Shown here: positions 62,701 to 64,000 of the stretch, piece after piece
How positions within the stretch are numbered: position 1 is the first letter of the stretch
Layout of the letters: every line of letters starts with the position of its first letter
DNA from: Cruorifilaria tuberocauda
Taxonomy: Eukaryota > Nematoda > Chromadorea > Rhabditida > Onchocercidae
Assembly (NCBI GenBank): GCA_013365365.1
Contig: JABVXU010000246.1
Location: forward strand, 16,390-80,389
Length of the DNA stretch: 64,000 nt
Reading direction: 5' to 3'
Position numbers and translations under genes: made by a program
The notes under the pieces: generated by a model
Databases searched by the model: none
What the model saw: only the letters and a program-made list of their open reading frames with translations
What the model was told of the DNA's origin: nothing

Positions 62701-63241
62701 TCCTTCAATATTTTAATACATTTCAATTGACCTTATTTTCAGCAAAGGTTTTTTTACGTCTTCACTAAATCTGAATAAAACACTACTTTAGAAGCGCAAG
62801 CGAACAGTAACTACTTACGGTGGTTCCAAATGGATTGGATTACTTCAGTATGCTGTTGCAGCTCCATTCCAAGCTTTATATCGTATCTTGCTTTATATAG
62901 CTGGTTACAACGGTCCTACATCGTCGTTGACTGAAACCGCTAAATCTAACATCTCTACCACTGTACCGAACAAAGTTCGCAGATCAAAAGGAAGTAGTGG
63001 GCATCATCGAGACCACATTAGACATGTATGTTTAAATATATCAAATAGAATTTAGCTGTTCATTTTCAAACGATATTTATCATAATGCACCTTATTTTTA
63101 TCAAAATAAAGTAAAAATATGAAAATTTGAAAAAGTAAATCAGTTTAGGAAGGCAACTTTCGGAGATTTCGTAACGAAGAGGATTCTTCGCATTCAGATG
63201 ATGAAGCCAGGTGGAATGGTAATTCAACTCAACAGTTGTGA
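59722..63241 (+). CDS. ubxn-4: UBXN4 (erasin) homologue, UBX-domain protein
   Basis: Eleven exons give 470 residues (human 508): 59722-59812, 60315-60446, 60671-60795, 60966-61084, 61199-61379, 61534-61643, 61750-61851, 62123-62225, 62343-62465, 62792-63025, 63149-63241. The N-terminal thioredoxin-like region starts MRWFEGGITEAIA. A charged coiled coil follows (EERERREMMEQRHREKRERE). The UBX domain contains FSDGSTLVHQF, MYPRREF and LGLTPSATVLVL. A hydrophobic segment from WIGLLQYAV is the expected ER membrane hairpin. The end, WNGNSTQQL, matches the human tail. UBXN4 sits in the ER membrane and recruits p97/CDC-48 for ER-associated degradation. An in-frame upstream ATG at 59629 is separated by an acceptor and is not conserved. 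The intron after 60795 has a GC donor. Confidence 0.96.
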
Positions 63242-64000
63242 TGGATAATGTTTGGGTCCCTGTAATTTTATTATATATTTTCCATATATTTATTGTTGCG
63301 TTAATTTTTTCAACATATAAGATATGACTTTATCATTTCAGTTCCTTGATATATATAATATAATGTTTTCGGAAATTCATATAGTAATATTCGTTTGCAT
63401 GTCGGTTTTTTTTAGTATAATATAGTTGTCTTTATATCCATTGCATCATAACTAAAGAAAACTAGGGTTCTAAGGGATTGGAAATCAGTTAAAAAAATAG
63501 AGAACGCCAAATAGGCTAAAATAAAACATGAAAGAATAAGTCGAAATTTTTTCTTCAAATGAAGTATTTCTCTTGATTTATTAATTGTCTCTGCTTTCCT
63601 TGTCACAGAATAAGCAAAAAAAACATGAGACAACAAATAAGTTGGAACAAGCTTATCTGGAATTATTTGACCAAAGAAAAGCCAGGTGGGCATGGCGAGG
63701 GAAACATTTATGAATATTCCAAGTATTTTTTGTTCCCCAAAAATTTTACTTCATACTGATTTTCAGGTTTTAACATTTACTTTTGAAACCGTCTGCATGA
63801 ATTTTCTATATTAATCTATTTTAAATTCAAACTGTTCAACTCGTCCGTCCACTCTTTGTTCTCTTCTTTATAACTTTCATGTTAGTAACTACAGAACAAA
63901 TGAATAAATAAATTTATTGGATTTAGATTTTTTGAACTATCATTTTGGTAAGTGATGAAGATGTATTGGTAAAGAGTCAGACCGATATAATTATTCGTAA
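63242..64000. other. 3' flank of UBXN4
   Basis: AT-rich sequence with several AATAAA-like motifs (for example near 63904) and no supported exon. It holds the UBXN4 3' UTR and the start of the next intergenic region. Confidence 0.5.

Overview
The window looks like nuclear DNA of a nematode, most likely a spirurid (filarial-type, clade III) worm. It is AT-rich by eye (I estimate about 30% GC). Genes are split into many short exons with TTTCAG-type acceptors. Several genes have an acceptor only 4-25 bases before the start codon, as expected for spliced-leader trans-splicing, and two genes lie close enough to be an operon. The species call is inference from style and protein similarity. No phage, bacterial, CRISPR, rRNA or tRNA feature was recognised.

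Layout. 0.75-5.7 kb (+): PPEF/rdgC-type Ser/Thr phosphatase with IQ motif and EF-hands. 5.8-8.0 kb: exon-like fragments on the minus strand, one resembling peroxin PEX10. 8.3-8.7 kb (+): two-exon secreted six-cysteine peptide. 9.3-9.6 kb (+): possible small secreted protein. 9.9-11.6 kb (-): unrecognised gene with a cysteine-rich C-terminus. 13.1-14.5 kb (-): MITD1 homologue. 16.0-18.0 kb (+): LAMTOR5 homologue followed 58 bases later by a small unknown gene, probably an operon. 20.5-24.6 kb (-): RBMS/SUP-26 RNA-binding protein. 24.7-41.4 kb: a 16.7 kb stretch without a convincing gene, rich in CT/GA tracts, with a near-perfect 27-bp hairpin and one lone exon-like segment. 41.5-43.8 kb (-): class I fructose-bisphosphate aldolase, complete. 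43.8-48.5 kb: non-coding with CA repeats. 48.5-58.9 kb (-): Mediator subunit MED1 homologue with a possible alternative C-terminal exon. 59.7-63.2 kb (+): UBXN4 homologue, complete, divergent from MED1.

The genes are mostly housekeeping: glycolysis, Mediator transcription, ER-associated degradation, Ragulator/mTORC1, abscission and a calcium-responsive phosphatase. They form no single pathway. The most notable structural signals are four GC-AG introns among about 68 reconstructed ones, the LAMTOR5 operon, a MED1 stop codon overlapping a usable splice donor, the 28.2 kb hairpin, and the fragments at 6.2-8.0 kb. Exon models were built by hand from splice signals, reading phase and family similarity; junctions stated as unresolved are unresolved.
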